Origin: Verrucomicrobiales bacterium
GTDB lineage: Bacteria; Verrucomicrobiota; Verrucomicrobiia; Verrucomicrobiales; DEV007
Assembly: GCA_029213265.1 (NCBI GenBank)
Contig: JARGNG010000002.1
Location: forward strand, 62,001 to 126,000
DNA: 64,000 nucleotides
Direction of reading: 5' to 3'
The notes beneath the pieces are model-generated. The model made no database searches. It was given only the letters and a program-made list of their open reading frames with translations, and was not told the DNA's origin. The position numbers and the translations under genes are program-made. This document shows positions 25,632-35,303 of the stretch, one piece after another. Each line of letters starts with the position of its first letter. The first letter of the stretch is position 1.

Positions 25632-28076
25632 ATGAGAATTCTTCTTTCCTTCGCGCTTTGCTTGACGCCCTGCCTGGCTTTCTCCGATTCGAAAACTTCC
25701 TCTGCTCGAATCGACGAACTTGTCGAAACGCAGCTGAAAAACCAGGGACTGGAGGCGAATGCGGAGATCTCCGATGCGGTCTTTCTCCGTCGCGCCTATC
25801 TCGACGTGATCGGAAGAATTCCGACGATCGAAGAGGCGGAGAAATTTCACGCTGAAACCTACGAAAACAAGCGGGAACGGCTCATCGATCAGCTTCTGGA
25901 AAGTGAAGGGTATGTTTCCGACTCCTACCATCTCTGGGCCGATCTGCTGCGAATCAACGGTGAGCCGGGGGGGACGGTCAGTGATGCCTACGAATTGTGG
26001 GTCAAAGACGCGCTTCGCAAGAACCTTCCCTACGATGCATTCGTTCGTTCGCTGGTGACGGCGACAGGGAAGTTCTGGGATAACGGAGCGGTCGGTTACT
26101 ACTTTCGTGATCGTGGGATGCCCCTCGACAACATGTCGAACACGGTTCGGATTTTTCTGGGAACGAGGTTGGAGTGCGCGCAGTGCCACAACCATCCTTT
26201 CGACAAGTGGACCCAGATGGACTATTTCAAAATGGCATCCTTCAGCTACGGGATGAATACCAAATCGTATGACTCGATGAATCGAAGTCTGGCCACGAAA
26301 GATTTGAAGAAGGGCGGCCTGGAGGCCTACCGCGAGAAGGCCATTGAGTTGACCGGGAAGCGCAATTTCCCTTATTTCGATAAGCTGGCCTCCCTGGAGA
26401 AATACCTGGAAACTGTTCCCGAGGTTCCTGAAATTCAGCTGGAGGATCCAACCACCAAGTCTGAGAAAAAGCGCAAGCGGGATAAGAAAAGAACGCAGAG
26501 GAAAGCGGATCTCACGGTCGATCAACATTCCCGCCTGGGAATGAGCAAAGATGAGTTTGCCGTAGTGGTGCGCCAGTGTCTCGCCTCGGTTGAGGAGGTC
26601 GCCGGCAAGCGATCGACGATGCGGGAAGTGCTCAAGGAGTTGTACGACCCGCTTCAATACACGACAGTTTCGGCGGGGGATAAAGAGGCGAGCCTTCCCC
26701 ATGACTACCAGTATGACGACGCGAAACCGAACGACACCGTTTCTGCGGCGACCATGTTTGGAGAGGAAATCGATTTGCAACCCGGAGACGACAAGATCGA
26801 GGCCTATGCCGACTGGCTGACATCGTCTGACAACCCGACTTTTACCCGTGTCATCGTGAATCGACTTTGGAAAGAAGTATTCGGGCACGGAATCTTCGAG
26901 CCAGTCGACGAGCTGACGGATCATACTGCGATCTCCAATCCCGAGCTGTTGGCCTATCTTGAGGGATTGATGGTCGAGCTCGACTATGACATGCGGGCAT
27001 TCCAGGCTGCCCTTTACAACACGAAGACCTATCAGCGGGCCGCTTACGCCGGGGAGGTGGAACTCGGAATGGCATACTACTTTCAGGGGCCTCTTCTGCG
27101 GCGGATGAGCGCGGAACAAATCTGGGATTCTCTTGTCGCCCTGGCGCTTCCGGAAGCGGACCGCTACCAGCCGAATCTGGAGAAAAAACTGAAGGCGATC
27201 GACCGGATCAAGAAGATCTACGAGAGCCTCGAAGAGAAACCCTACGACGAATTCATGACCATGGTCAGGGAGATCGAGCCGCTCGTCGCCGCGCAGAAAG
27301 CGGATTCGGATGCCTATCGTGAAAAAGTGGCCGAAGCCCGTGCTGCAGACGATGCCGCGGCAATTCGGTCCCTGCGGGCGGAATACGGTGCGGGGAGAAA
27401 GCAGCTCTCCCGTCAGATTTCCCGTTTGGCATATGATCACTTGGATGAAAGTGTCGATGGAGGTGAATTGCTCCTCGCCATGGGATTTATGGACGCAGGA
27501 TCTGATCTCACGGACGAAATGAGAGAGGAAACGACGGAGGGCGAAGATATGCCCCAGTATGTGATGACCTCTCTGCCGAAACTGAAAGGTGCGATGACTA
27601 AGCCCAAAGGAAGTCGGAAAGGAGAGCTTCGCAAACTGAAGAAGAGAGGTGAAACACTCAAGTCGGGGAAGGAAGATATCAGGGGCTACCAGAAGCTTGT
27701 TTCCGGAATGGCCCGCGCCTCCGAACTTGATTCCCCTGCGAAGCGAGGTCACTTTCTCCGTGATTTTGGCCAGTCGGATCGGGAAGTGATTGAGAACGCC
27801 TCCGCTCACGCTTCGGTGCCACAGGCATTAAATTTGTTGAACGGAACGATTGTGGAATCGCTCACCAATTCTTACTCCGTGTTCGGAAAACGCGTTCACG
27901 AGGCCGGAGACGTCGAAGAGAAAGCGCGCATGATTTTCCAGGCGATGCTTACCCGGGAGCCCACTGAAAAGGAGTTGGAACTTGTCCGGACGGAAGTCAA
28001 TTCGATGGGCGAAGAAGCCTACGAAGGAATCGTCTGGGCTTTGCTGAACACGCAGCAGTTTCTCTTCGTCGAATAA
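25632..28076 (+). CDS. DUF1549/DUF1553 (PSD1-type) exported protein
   Basis: The 814-aa protein has a signal peptide (MRILLSFALCLTPCLAFS). The DUF1549 domain (about 22-260) shows FLRRAYLDVIGRIPT, RERLIDQLLES and C182AQCHNHPFDKW, a CxxCH heme-type motif. The middle is rich in Lys/Arg (KSEKKRKRDKKRTQRK). DUF1553 (about 390-660) carries LTSSDNPTFTRVIVNRLWKEVFGHG and TYQRAAY, and a final block holds MLTREPTEKELELV and ALLNTQQFLFVE. Most relatives are followed by a DUF1501 gene; none is present here. A role in polysaccharide utilisation is suggested in the literature, but the reaction is unknown. Confidence 0.9.
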   Translation: MRILLSFALCLTPCLAFSDSKTSSARIDELVETQLKNQGLEANAEISDAVFLRRAYLDVIGRIPTIEEAEKFHAETYENKRERLIDQLLESEGYVSDSYHLWADLLRINGEPGGTVSDAYELWVKDALRKNLPYDAFVRSLVTATGKFWDNGAVGYYFRDRGMPLDNMSNTVRIFLGTRLECAQCHNHPFDKWTQMDYFKMASFSYGMNTKSYDSMNRSLATKDLKKGGLEAYREKAIELTGKRNFPYFDKLASLEKYLETVPEVPEIQLEDPTTKSEKKRKRDKKRTQRKADLTVDQHSRLGMSKDEFAVVVRQCLASVEEVAGKRSTMREVLKELYDPLQYTTVSAGDKEASLPHDYQYDDAKPNDTVSAATMFGEEIDLQPGDDKIEAYADWLTSSDNPTFTRVIVNRLWKEVFGHGIFEPVDELTDHTAISNPELLAYLEGLMVELDYDMRAFQAALYNTKTYQRAAYAGEVELGMAYYFQGPLLRRMSAEQIWDSLVALALPEADRYQPNLEKKLKAIDRIKKIYESLEEKPYDEFMTMVREIEPLVAAQKADSDAYREKVAEARAADDAAAIRSLRAEYGAGRKQLSRQISRLAYDHLDESVDGGELLLAMGFMDAGSDLTDEMREETTEGEDMPQYVMTSLPKLKGAMTKPKGSRKGELRKLKKRGETLKSGKEDIRGYQKLVSGMARASELDSPAKRGHFLRDFGQSDREVIENASAHASVPQALNLLNGTIVESLTNSYSVFGKRVHEAGDVEEKARMIFQAMLTREPTEKELELVRTEVNSMGEEAYEGIVWALLNTQQFLFVE

Positions 28077-28088
28077 GTCCCGGATGGG

Positions 28089-28784
28089 TCAGGGGAGACG
28101 CTTCAGTTCGATGTTCCGGAAGGCCACTTTGCATCCCTTCCCGTGATCCTGGAGGGCGATGAACCCTTTCTTCCGGCTGAATTCGTCATCATCATCGATG
28201 AGGGTGGAAAAGTGAGCGCCGTTGATTTTCTGAATCAGCTTGTTTCCGTCTGCAATGATCTCCATCGTGTTCCACTCGTGCTCGCGATAAAGCGCCTGCA
28301 CTTCAGCGGCTTCTCTCACTTTGGTGTTTTTCCGGACGCCCTCTTTCGAAATGGTGGCCGTCTCGCCTGCGGTCGTCATGAGGTGGCGGGCCTCCTTCTT
28401 AGGGTTGTCCCCGGGAAACAGCGAGTGGTGCCAGAGTCCCATGACCTCCTGCCGCGCGATTTCCACCTGGTATCCGAAGATCTGCCAGTCGCCCAGATCA
28501 TCGCTGCGGACCTGCACGCCTGAGTTTCCGTTGTCCCAGCGGAACTCCAATCGGAGAACAAAATTTGCCGGTTCGTCTTTCCGCCAGATGAGCCAGTTCT
28601 TTCCTTTGGATTCGCCGGTGCACCAGATTTCTCCGTCCCGAATCTCCCAGGCTCCGGGTTTTCCGTCCCACCCTTGCAGAGTCTTTCCATCGAAGATGGA
28701 TTCGAATCCGGATTCTTCGGCTTTGATCAGTCCGGCGGTGAGTAGGGAAATGGCGAAGAGGGGAATCAATTGGGAGAATTTCAT
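28089..28784 (-). CDS. exported DUF1080 (3-keto-disaccharide hydrolase-like) protein
   Basis: The 231-aa protein has a signal peptide ending LIKAEE. FESIFDGKTLQGWDGKPGAWEIRDGEIWC is split by the canonical DUF1080 spacing, then LRLEFRWDNGNSGVQVRS, GYQVEI, HEWNTMEIIADG and IALQDHGKGCKVAFRNIELKRLP-like ending. This is the glucose-methanol-choline-associated subtype often found with GMC oxidoreductases, where a 3-keto sugar made by the oxidoreductase is cleaved. It lies 34 bp downstream of the subunit 3-like gene, in the same operon as a GMC oxidoreductase, which fits that pathway. Confidence 0.88.
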   Translation of the reverse strand: MKFSQLIPLFAISLLTAGLIKAEESGFESIFDGKTLQGWDGKPGAWEIRDGEIWCTGESKGKNWLIWRKDEPANFVLRLEFRWDNGNSGVQVRSDDLGDWQIFGYQVEIARQEVMGLWHHSLFPGDNPKKEARHLMTTAGETATISKEGVRKNTKVREAAEVQALYREHEWNTMEIIADGNKLIQKINGAHFSTLIDDDDEFSRKKGFIALQDHGKGCKVAFRNIELKRLP

Positions 28785-28818
28785 AGGGGAGAAGTGAATG
28801 AGTAGGAAGAAGAAAGCA

Positions 28819-29442
28819 CTATTGAGGTTCTAAACCAAGTCTTTCGAGAACTTCGGCGGGAGGTCCGTTCCACTCAGGCATCGCCTGGTTGCCGCGGTAG
28901 CCAATGTCTTTCATCCCCTCGGGAGTGGTAAAATACCCACCCGAAACCAGGTCACGAATCCGCAGGAAGAAACTCCCTGGAAACTCCCTTCGGTTGCGTT
29001 TCGCTGCGATCGCCATTTCGGAGCAAATGCTGAATTGTTCCTCCGGGGTTTTCTCAAAAAATTCCTCTAATTCGAGATGGTTGAGTCCCTTCAGGATCAG
29101 GTTCCGGTCGGCCTTCTGGCCCGGATAGGGAGAGCTGATCCATTCATCAATGAAATCGTGCACCCCGAGCTCCGAAGCAGCGGGGGAGGAGTCTTCTGCC
29201 GGAATGATGAGATCGCAGAGGACACTCATGTGGTGCCTCTGGGAATCGGAGAAGGTTAATGGCCAAAGATCTCCGGGTTGATAGATTTTCAGGAGGTCGG
29301 GATCAGAACCGTACCCGACAGCAGTGGTGTCCTGAGCAACGGCGGGTTGTAGATCAAGCGAGGGAATGGCAACCGAGGCTGCGGAAATCCATTGGAGGGC
29401 GGTGCGGCGATCAATCCGTGCGTCGGTGGAATCTTTATCCAT
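28819..29442 (-). CDS. gluconate 2-dehydrogenase subunit 3 family protein
   Basis: The 207-aa protein has a twin-arginine-type leader (IDRRTALQWISAASVAI). The family motifs LTFSDSQRHHMSVLCDLIIPAEDSSPAA, HDFIDEWI, and the C-terminal RDLVSGGYFTTPEGMKDIGYRG are present. Subunit 3 is the small partner that escorts a flavin GMC subunit through the Tat system. Its stop and the start of the GMC gene's neighbour are separated by one base, indicating translational coupling with the GMC oxidoreductase just upstream. Confidence 0.9.
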   Translation of the reverse strand: MDKDSTDARIDRRTALQWISAASVAIPSLDLQPAVAQDTTAVGYGSDPDLLKIYQPGDLWPLTFSDSQRHHMSVLCDLIIPAEDSSPAASELGVHDFIDEWISSPYPGQKADRNLILKGLNHLELEEFFEKTPEEQFSICSEMAIAAKRNRREFPGSFFLRIRDLVSGGYFTTPEGMKDIGYRGNQAMPEWNGPPAEVLERLGLEPQ

Positions 29443-29443
29443 A

Positions 29444-31258
29444 TCAGATGGTTCCTTTCTTCAGATTTTCGATCAACCGATCCGCCGCCCGCCAGGCGAC
29501 CGCCATGATGGTTAAAGTCGGATTCTTGTCCGCAGTATTGGGAAACGTAGCTCCGTCAGCCACGACGAGGTTGGGTACGTCCCAGACCTGGCACCATTGG
29601 TTGGTAACGGATTTGGCGGGATCCTCCCCCATGATGGCGCCTCCTACCTCATGGATGGTCTTTCCACCTTCTTTCACGGCTTTGATCGGATCATCGATCG
29701 CCGGAGGCCGGTTGAACCGGGCTCCCATGGATTCGAGAATGGAGGCCATCGATTCCTGCTGGTGGGCGACCTGCTTCAATTCGTCGTCAGAAAACTTCCA
29801 ATGAAAGCGGAGTGTGGGGATGCCCCACTGATCCTTCTGATCCGGATCCAGTTCGCTGTAGCAGTCGTCACTGGCCGCCATCGCGCCCTGTGCACCGATT
29901 CCCAGGATCGAACCGTAGTAGCGGCGGGCATCCTCTTTGAGCTTCCTTCCGAAAAGAATTCCGTCGCCGTCCGATAGCCAGTCAAAACTCCTTCCGCTGT
30001 TGATATTGGGCATTTTCCGTCCACTCACGGTGAGGAGTTTGTATCCGCCGGAGAAACCGAGTTTTCCCTGCTGGAGTTCTTTGTTGAGCCAGAACGGCAT
30101 ATAGGCCTGCTGGCCGACGGCACCGTCTTCGTTGTGGAGAGGCAGATTTTCAAGTGCGGGGATCTGCGCGCTGAAGGAGCTGCTCACCGAGTCGGTAATG
30201 TACTTTCCGACGAGGCCGTTTGTGTTTCCAATTCCATCCGGAAACTGGCGCGAAGTGGAGTTGAAAAGCAGCCGGACTGATTCCTGCGAGCTGGCGGCAA
30301 TCACAATCGCACGCCCGGAAGCGTGATGCTCGATTCCGTCCCTCCTGTCAATATAGACAACGCCCGTTGCCCTGCCGTTCCCATCGACTGTGACCTTCCG
30401 CGCCATTGCGTGGGGTAGAATATCGAGATTGCCCGATTTGAGGGCGGGGCGGAGAAACACCGTTGTCGAATCGAAGGCGGCGCCGATCGAGCAGCCGCGG
30501 TGACAATCCGTGGCAAAGAAACACTTTGCCCGCATTCGCATGTTTTCGGCAAGGAGGCGCTGAGCACTCGGATTTCCGGGGTGGAGTTTCCCGGGGACAC
30601 GATCAGCGTCTTGGGTTTTTGTCAGGATGGCCCGATGCACGGGAACCACGGATATGCCGAGGGTCTTCGCTTTTTCCCGCGCGAGCAATTCCCCGGCGCG
30701 AAACTTCGGAGGGGGAAGCAGAACTCCCGGTGAAGAATCAGGAGAGTTTTCGATGCCTTCGTTGGCGCCGAAGATGCCGGCCAGCATTTCGACCTTGTCG
30801 TAGTAGGGCGCCAGATCGTCATAGGAGATCGGCCAGTCGAGCCCGACTCCCTGCCTCGTCCGGGTCTTGAAGTCATAGGGACCGTTGCGCAAAGAGACGC
30901 GTCCCCAGTGGTTCGTCCTTCCACCCATCATGCGTTGCCGCCACCAGAAAAACTCACGCTTTTCCTCTTTGCTGATATTCGTGTAGGGCTCGCCGGGAAT
31001 CTCCCATCCGGAAGCCACGGAATGATCGTAGAAGCCGTATTGTTTGTCAGGCGTCGCGACGGCCCGCAGGGGAGCCTGGTTCGGAGTGTGAAACATGGCC
31101 GCCTCCCGCGCCGGATCGACCATTCTTCCCGCTTCGAGAACGAGAACTTTCAGCCCCTCCATGGCGAGCAGGTACGCCATCTGTCCTCCTCCGGCACCTG
31201 AGCCTACGATCACGACATCGTAGTTCTTTTTGGCTTCGGTGGGGGCAATGACTGGCAT
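29444..31258 (-). CDS. GMC family FAD oxidoreductase
   Basis: The 604-aa protein carries the FAD-binding VVIVGSGAGGGQMAY near its N-terminus (about 14-28), VLEAGR, MMGGRTNHWGRVSLR (GMC motif region), CHRGCSIGAAF, and the C-terminal domain with HEVGGAIMG and NPTLTIMAVAWRAAD, where the catalytic His/Asn pair resides. It lacks its own signal peptide, so export probably relies on the Tat leader of the subunit 3 protein. It likely oxidises a sugar hydroxyl to a keto group, preparing substrate for the DUF1080 protein of the same operon. Exact sugar unknown. Confidence 0.9.
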   Translation of the reverse strand: MPVIAPTEAKKNYDVVIVGSGAGGGQMAYLLAMEGLKVLVLEAGRMVDPAREAAMFHTPNQAPLRAVATPDKQYGFYDHSVASGWEIPGEPYTNISKEEKREFFWWRQRMMGGRTNHWGRVSLRNGPYDFKTRTRQGVGLDWPISYDDLAPYYDKVEMLAGIFGANEGIENSPDSSPGVLLPPPKFRAGELLAREKAKTLGISVVPVHRAILTKTQDADRVPGKLHPGNPSAQRLLAENMRMRAKCFFATDCHRGCSIGAAFDSTTVFLRPALKSGNLDILPHAMARKVTVDGNGRATGVVYIDRRDGIEHHASGRAIVIAASSQESVRLLFNSTSRQFPDGIGNTNGLVGKYITDSVSSSFSAQIPALENLPLHNEDGAVGQQAYMPFWLNKELQQGKLGFSGGYKLLTVSGRKMPNINSGRSFDWLSDGDGILFGRKLKEDARRYYGSILGIGAQGAMAASDDCYSELDPDQKDQWGIPTLRFHWKFSDDELKQVAHQQESMASILESMGARFNRPPAIDDPIKAVKEGGKTIHEVGGAIMGEDPAKSVTNQWCQVWDVPNLVVADGATFPNTADKNPTLTIMAVAWRAADRLIENLKKGTI

Positions 31259-31426
31259 TTGTGACTGAGGGACCGTTCGGAATTCGCGATTCCGGGAAAA
31301 TAGGGAAAGTGAACCGGCCTTACCATAGCGTCAACGTGTCGCGCCTTTTCCGCTTCGCCTGACAATTCAAGGCGGCAGGGGTAGGGCTCCGGATAGAGAG
31401 GCAAGAAAAGTCGTGGTGAATTCTAA

Positions 31427-32782
31427 TTATCGAAGAGCGGGAACGGGAGAGGTTAGAGCGGCGCCCCTTTTCGCTGCGAGATGCTTCTCCAGCGCTTCCC
31501 AGAATTGCTGCTTGATTTCAGCGGGAGCGGCATGCCCCATTTCCGGTTTGTTGATCATTTCCTTCCTTCCCTGAAGTGCGTTGTAGGCAGCGTAGACGCT
31601 GGTGGGAGGACAGGTTCGATCGATAAAACCGGCACTGACAATGGCATCCGCATGGCAGCGGGTAGCGAAGTTGACGGCGTCGATGTAGCGACTTGCCTCC
31701 AATGCGGCGGGATCGGGAACGCCGTTTTCGACCGGGACCAACTTGGGCCAACCGCTGATCCGGTCGACCGTCATTCCGGAATGATCACAGCCGGCCGGGA
31801 CTCCGGATCCGACGAAAGTAACCCGGTCGTCGAGCCCGCCGGCGGCGAGGGCCTGGAGGCCGCCCTGGCTGTGTCCCATCACGGCCAGGACTTTTCCATC
31901 CCATTCCGGGCGCGATGTGAGGAAATCAATGGCCCTGACAAGGCGAACAAGCATGCCCCGGAAGTAAATCGTATCGCGGCTTTCCCGTCCGTCATGTCGA
32001 TAGGTCTTCAGCTCTCCCTGGCTCAGTTCGCTGTAGAATTCCTTCGGCTTTCCGTTTGGGATTCCATGGGCATTGATATCCAGGGAGAGAAAGCCCCCGC
32101 GTGCACCTTTGAGCGCGTTAGGCAGGCTGGAACTTCGCACTCCTGCACCGTGAACCCAGAGAACAGCAGGAAGCGACTTCGGTGTCGCTGACTTCGGTTG
32201 GGCGAAATAACCGGAAACGGGCGGGCCGTCCTCTTCGCATGGGATCTTCACATCGAAGGCTTCGAGTGCCTTGTCTGCTTCACCGGTCGCCTGCAACTCT
32301 GCCGTGAAGCTCATGGGGACCTTCGCCAGCTTCGCCTTTTGATCCGACCAGAACGAATCAAAATCGTCCGGCACAGGCAGGCTGAGTGGAATCTTGAGAG
32401 GCGATACTCCTGCCCCCCCGTAGGCAGTCGTTTTGACCTTGTCCGAACCCGCGAATGTCGCCGTGAGAAGAAGGAATCCGGGGCGGTCGAGGCTGCCTTT
32501 GGCAAGGACCGCTTTTCCCCCCTCAATTGATTGTTTGCCGCTTCCGACGGTTCCGAAGCCGTCCCTGCTCAGGCTCCAGGAAATCTCCCCCTTGTTGATG
32601 TTCCGGTCACCGTCCTTCGCCCGAATGGTGAAGGTAACTTCCTCGTTCTCCTGATAGAGCGCGTCTTCGCGATCCGTTGAAATTTCGAGCGACGGGGCAG
32701 CGTCGGCGAATAGAGGGAGCAAGAAAAGGGCCAGTGCGATCCGGGCCGGGAATAACAATTCTGAGAGGAATGGTTCTTTCAT
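31427..32782 (-). CDS. exported acetyl (xylan) esterase-like hydrolase (AXE1/CE7 type)
   Basis: The 451-aa protein has a signal peptide ending LFADAA. Residues about 28-130 are an Ig-like beta domain (TFTIRAKDGDRNINKGEISW). The hydrolase follows with SLPVPDDFDSFWSDQKAKL, the AXE1 entry, VLWVHGAG, nucleophile elbow GHSQGG, FIDRTCPPTSVYAAYN with the acid, and EMGHAAP with the catalytic His. CE7 enzymes remove acetyl groups from xylooligosaccharides and cephalosporins. It is separated by 168 bp from the GMC gene, and by 118 bp from the next sulfatase. The 31259-31426 gap shows nothing convincing. Confidence 0.85.
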   Translation of the reverse strand: MKEPFLSELLFPARIALALFLLPLFADAAPSLEISTDREDALYQENEEVTFTIRAKDGDRNINKGEISWSLSRDGFGTVGSGKQSIEGGKAVLAKGSLDRPGFLLLTATFAGSDKVKTTAYGGAGVSPLKIPLSLPVPDDFDSFWSDQKAKLAKVPMSFTAELQATGEADKALEAFDVKIPCEEDGPPVSGYFAQPKSATPKSLPAVLWVHGAGVRSSSLPNALKGARGGFLSLDINAHGIPNGKPKEFYSELSQGELKTYRHDGRESRDTIYFRGMLVRLVRAIDFLTSRPEWDGKVLAVMGHSQGGLQALAAGGLDDRVTFVGSGVPAGCDHSGMTVDRISGWPKLVPVENGVPDPAALEASRYIDAVNFATRCHADAIVSAGFIDRTCPPTSVYAAYNALQGRKEMINKPEMGHAAPAEIKQQFWEALEKHLAAKRGAALTSPVPALR

Positions 32783-32900
32783 GAGCCTTCAGTTTGCGGA
32801 AAGTCCCGGTGCGTGCCCATGCAAAAGTGATACGCGAACGTGAATGGATCGAAGGACGGCCCCATTTGGCTTCGCAATCTTCGAGTCTGTCGACCGGGGG

Positions 32901-34406
32901 TTACTTCGGTTGTGCTTTTCCTTTCCCTTTTGGCCGTGCCCCTCTTCCGCGGTGGAATGGACTGTCGGTCGGAATGTCGACCATGAGAGCTGACTTTTTC
33001 GGAAGTCTTGCCGCCAGTCGCTTTTTGACCCCGGCGTAGTCAGGATCTTCGGCGAGGTTGGTGAATTCATTGGGATCCGTCTCGTATTCGTAGAGCTCCT
33101 CGAATCCATCCGGGTAGCGAATGTAGCGGTAGTCCGGGTCACTGAGTCCATGAGACGGCACTCCGTTGTCATTGCCAAAAACAAAGGAAGTAACCGAGAC
33201 GCGGTCGTCGATGGCGGATGGATCCTGCAGCTGTTTCACAAGTGAGGTGCCGGTGCACTGATCCGGCACCGGAAGTCCGGCCAGTTCAGACAGGGTCGGA
33301 TAGATATCAGTCAGGGTTGTTGGCTGCCTCGTCGTTTCCCCGTCTTTGGATACGCCGGGGGCGTGAATGAAAAACGGGACCCGTGTTGTTTGGTCCCATA
33401 GGGCAAATTTTTCCCAGTTCTCCTTTTCCCCGATGTGAAAACCATGATCCGACCAGAGGACGATGATGGTGTTTTCCGCGAGCGGGGATTCCTCCAGTCC
33501 GTCGAGAAGGCGGCCGAGTTCGTAGTCGACGTAGCTGATCGAGGCGAGATATCCCTGCATGAGACGGCGCCATTGCTTGTTATCGGTGACCCATTTGTGC
33601 CAGCTCTCCCGCCCGTGACTGCGGGCATCTTTCAGGTCGTCGCTTCGATGGGCGGGAAGGGCGACTTCCGCTTCGGGGTAGAGATCGAACCACTTTTGGG
33701 GGACTTCCCACGGAATGTGGGGACGAAAAAGGCCGACCGCGAGAAAGAGCGGGGCATCTCCGGGATTGTCCATTTGTTCGATCGCCCAGTTCACGACGGC
33801 ACCGTCTCCCTGGTCTTGATCTAACTCGACGGGTTCGGCTCCGAAAAGATAGTGGGAGAGAGGGCGTTTGCCCACGAAGCCATTGTTTTGGGCTTTTCCG
33901 CCGAAATCAGGTCGTGGCCAGTCGGAGGAAATGGGATCCAAAGGGTCGCCGCGATATTTATCCCAGGCATCGGGGTCGTTCTGGGAATCACCCGGAGTCC
34001 ATTGAAGTGTGTGAAACAGTTTGCCGCCTCCGAGAGCGCGATACCCGTGATTTCGAAAGTGCTGGGAAATGACCACGGCATTCTTCAAAACGGGGGATTC
34101 GTCCCTCCAGCGTGGGCCGTGGGCTCCGAAGAGATTGCGATAGATGCCCGATTTAGTCGGATGAACTCCTGTCATGACGGCGACCCGGGAAGCGTGGCAG
34201 GCCGGCGCGGCGCAATGGGCATTGGTGAAGGTCACGGACCGCTCGGCGAGACGCTCGAAGTTCGGGGTAATCAATCCGGGATGTCCGTCGAGGGGCGTGA
34301 TGTAGTCGTTCAAGTCATCAATTGCGATGAAAAGAACATTGGGCTTTTCGGCACCGAAAGAGAGAGCGGTAAGCAGGAGCGAAAGAACGAAAGCAAGGGG
34401 ACGCAT
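32901..34406 (-). CDS. exported sulfatase, iduronate-2-sulfatase-like
   Basis: The 501-aa protein has a signal peptide (MRPLAFVLSLLLTALSFGA), KPNVLFIAIDDLNDY with the metal-binding aspartates, and the maturation site ACHASR with Cys70. GKLFHTLQW, FLAVGLFRPHIPW and VLWSDHGFHIGEKENW are characteristic of the iduronate-2-sulfatase-like subgroup. The tail is basic (RGRGARPKGKGK). ATG 34406 is chosen by the signal peptide. A copy of the palindromic repeat lies directly upstream at 34420-34451, in the likely promoter region. Confidence 0.9.
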   Translation of the reverse strand: MRPLAFVLSLLLTALSFGAEKPNVLFIAIDDLNDYITPLDGHPGLITPNFERLAERSVTFTNAHCAAPACHASRVAVMTGVHPTKSGIYRNLFGAHGPRWRDESPVLKNAVVISQHFRNHGYRALGGGKLFHTLQWTPGDSQNDPDAWDKYRGDPLDPISSDWPRPDFGGKAQNNGFVGKRPLSHYLFGAEPVELDQDQGDGAVVNWAIEQMDNPGDAPLFLAVGLFRPHIPWEVPQKWFDLYPEAEVALPAHRSDDLKDARSHGRESWHKWVTDNKQWRRLMQGYLASISYVDYELGRLLDGLEESPLAENTIIVLWSDHGFHIGEKENWEKFALWDQTTRVPFFIHAPGVSKDGETTRQPTTLTDIYPTLSELAGLPVPDQCTGTSLVKQLQDPSAIDDRVSVTSFVFGNDNGVPSHGLSDPDYRYIRYPDGFEELYEYETDPNEFTNLAEDPDYAGVKKRLAARLPKKSALMVDIPTDSPFHRGRGARPKGKGKAQPK

Positions 34407-34419
34407 GGGGGAGTGACTC

Positions 34420-34451
34420 AAGAGGGTTGAACGATTGACCCTACCCTGTTG
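34420..34451. repeat. palindromic repeat copy D (upstream of a sulfatase)
   Basis: AAGAGGGTT-N7-TGACCCTACCCTGTTG aligns without gaps to copies A and B with three substitutions outside the N7. The arms are less perfect here. It is 14 bp from the sulfatase start codon on the opposite side of the gap to the upstream gene. Confidence 0.6.
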
Positions 34452-34511
34452 GATGTAGTCAGGCTATTCGGGAACGGACCTACTTTGGGCTAATTCGGCC
34501 ATGGGTAGGTT

Positions 34512-35204
34512 TTACTCTGTGGCTTGCCAGATTTTCACGTCGTCAAAGTGAGCTTCCTTTCCGGACACAGTGAAATGAACGCTTTCTTTCGTCGGATGGG
34601 CGATACCGGGCGACTGAAGAAAGCCAATCGGCTCACCATCAAGACTGACGCGCATTTTGTCGTCTTTGATTTCAATGGTCATCGAGTACCATCGATTTGA
34701 TTCCAGATCGACTTTGAGTGCGAGGCTACGACCGTTCAGCATTTCGTCCGCCTTCTCTTTGGTTGCGGGGTCGCGACGCATTTCGAAAATGTCATTTCGC
34801 ATGATGCCTTCCCTGTCATCGCCCAGGCGGATTCGCGTTTTCGCGACCGCGACACGGCAGATGTGTCCGGCATGGGAACCCTTGTAGTTTTTGTCATCAA
34901 ACACGACATTGAAATTGGGCGATCCAGCGAGATTGAAACGAAAGCTTACGACTGCATCTTTCATCGGGACATAGACCCGCCCGACCGAACCGTGATCGGC
35001 GCGATCCTGGGTGGCGACGAGAATTCCATTCTTCACTGCAAAGCCCGGAATAATCACTTTCCAGTCTCCCAGTCCCTCACGCTCAAAATCATCTGAGAAA
35101 AGTAGTTCCCCTTTTTCCGCAATCGGCCCGGGCACCGGTTCGTCGGCAGGAAGCGGGGAAAGAAGAGCGAAGAGGAATAGGGTAAAGCAACTACGGAAAT
35201 TCAT
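34512..35204 (-). CDS. exported DUF1080-like concanavalin-fold protein
   Basis: The 230-aa protein has a signal peptide (MNFRSCFTLFLFALLSPLPA). LLFSDDFEREGLGDWKV and FAVKNGILVATQ are the family opening, with VSFRFNLAGSPNFNVVFDD, NRWYSMTIEIKDDKMRVSLDG and HFDDVKIWQAT completing the laminin-G-like sandwich. The open frame extends 297 codons further upstream, but that part overlaps the divergent gene and shows no homology, so 35204 is the start. Probably glycan-binding or a lyase/hydrolase relative; no catalytic residues can be named. It diverges from the TIM-barrel-like gene across a 99-bp gap. Confidence 0.8.
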   Translation of the reverse strand: MNFRSCFTLFLFALLSPLPADEPVPGPIAEKGELLFSDDFEREGLGDWKVIIPGFAVKNGILVATQDRADHGSVGRVYVPMKDAVVSFRFNLAGSPNFNVVFDDKNYKGSHAGHICRVAVAKTRIRLGDDREGIMRNDIFEMRRDPATKEKADEMLNGRSLALKVDLESNRWYSMTIEIKDDKMRVSLDGEPIGFLQSPGIAHPTKESVHFTVSGKEAHFDDVKIWQATE

Positions 35205-35303
35205 TTCCCAGACTTGTCCGACCGGAGCGGGCCGACAAGAGAATTTCCTGCCCTCAAACAGGCTATTTCCAATGGTGCGGACGGCCCGTAGTTTCTTTCG
35301 CTT

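Noticed and set aside
25620..27809. 729-codon open frame on the minus strand opposite the DUF1549/DUF1553 gene
   Set aside because: No family signature or signal peptide; the plus-strand frame has clear homology. Antisense shadow of a GC-rich gene.
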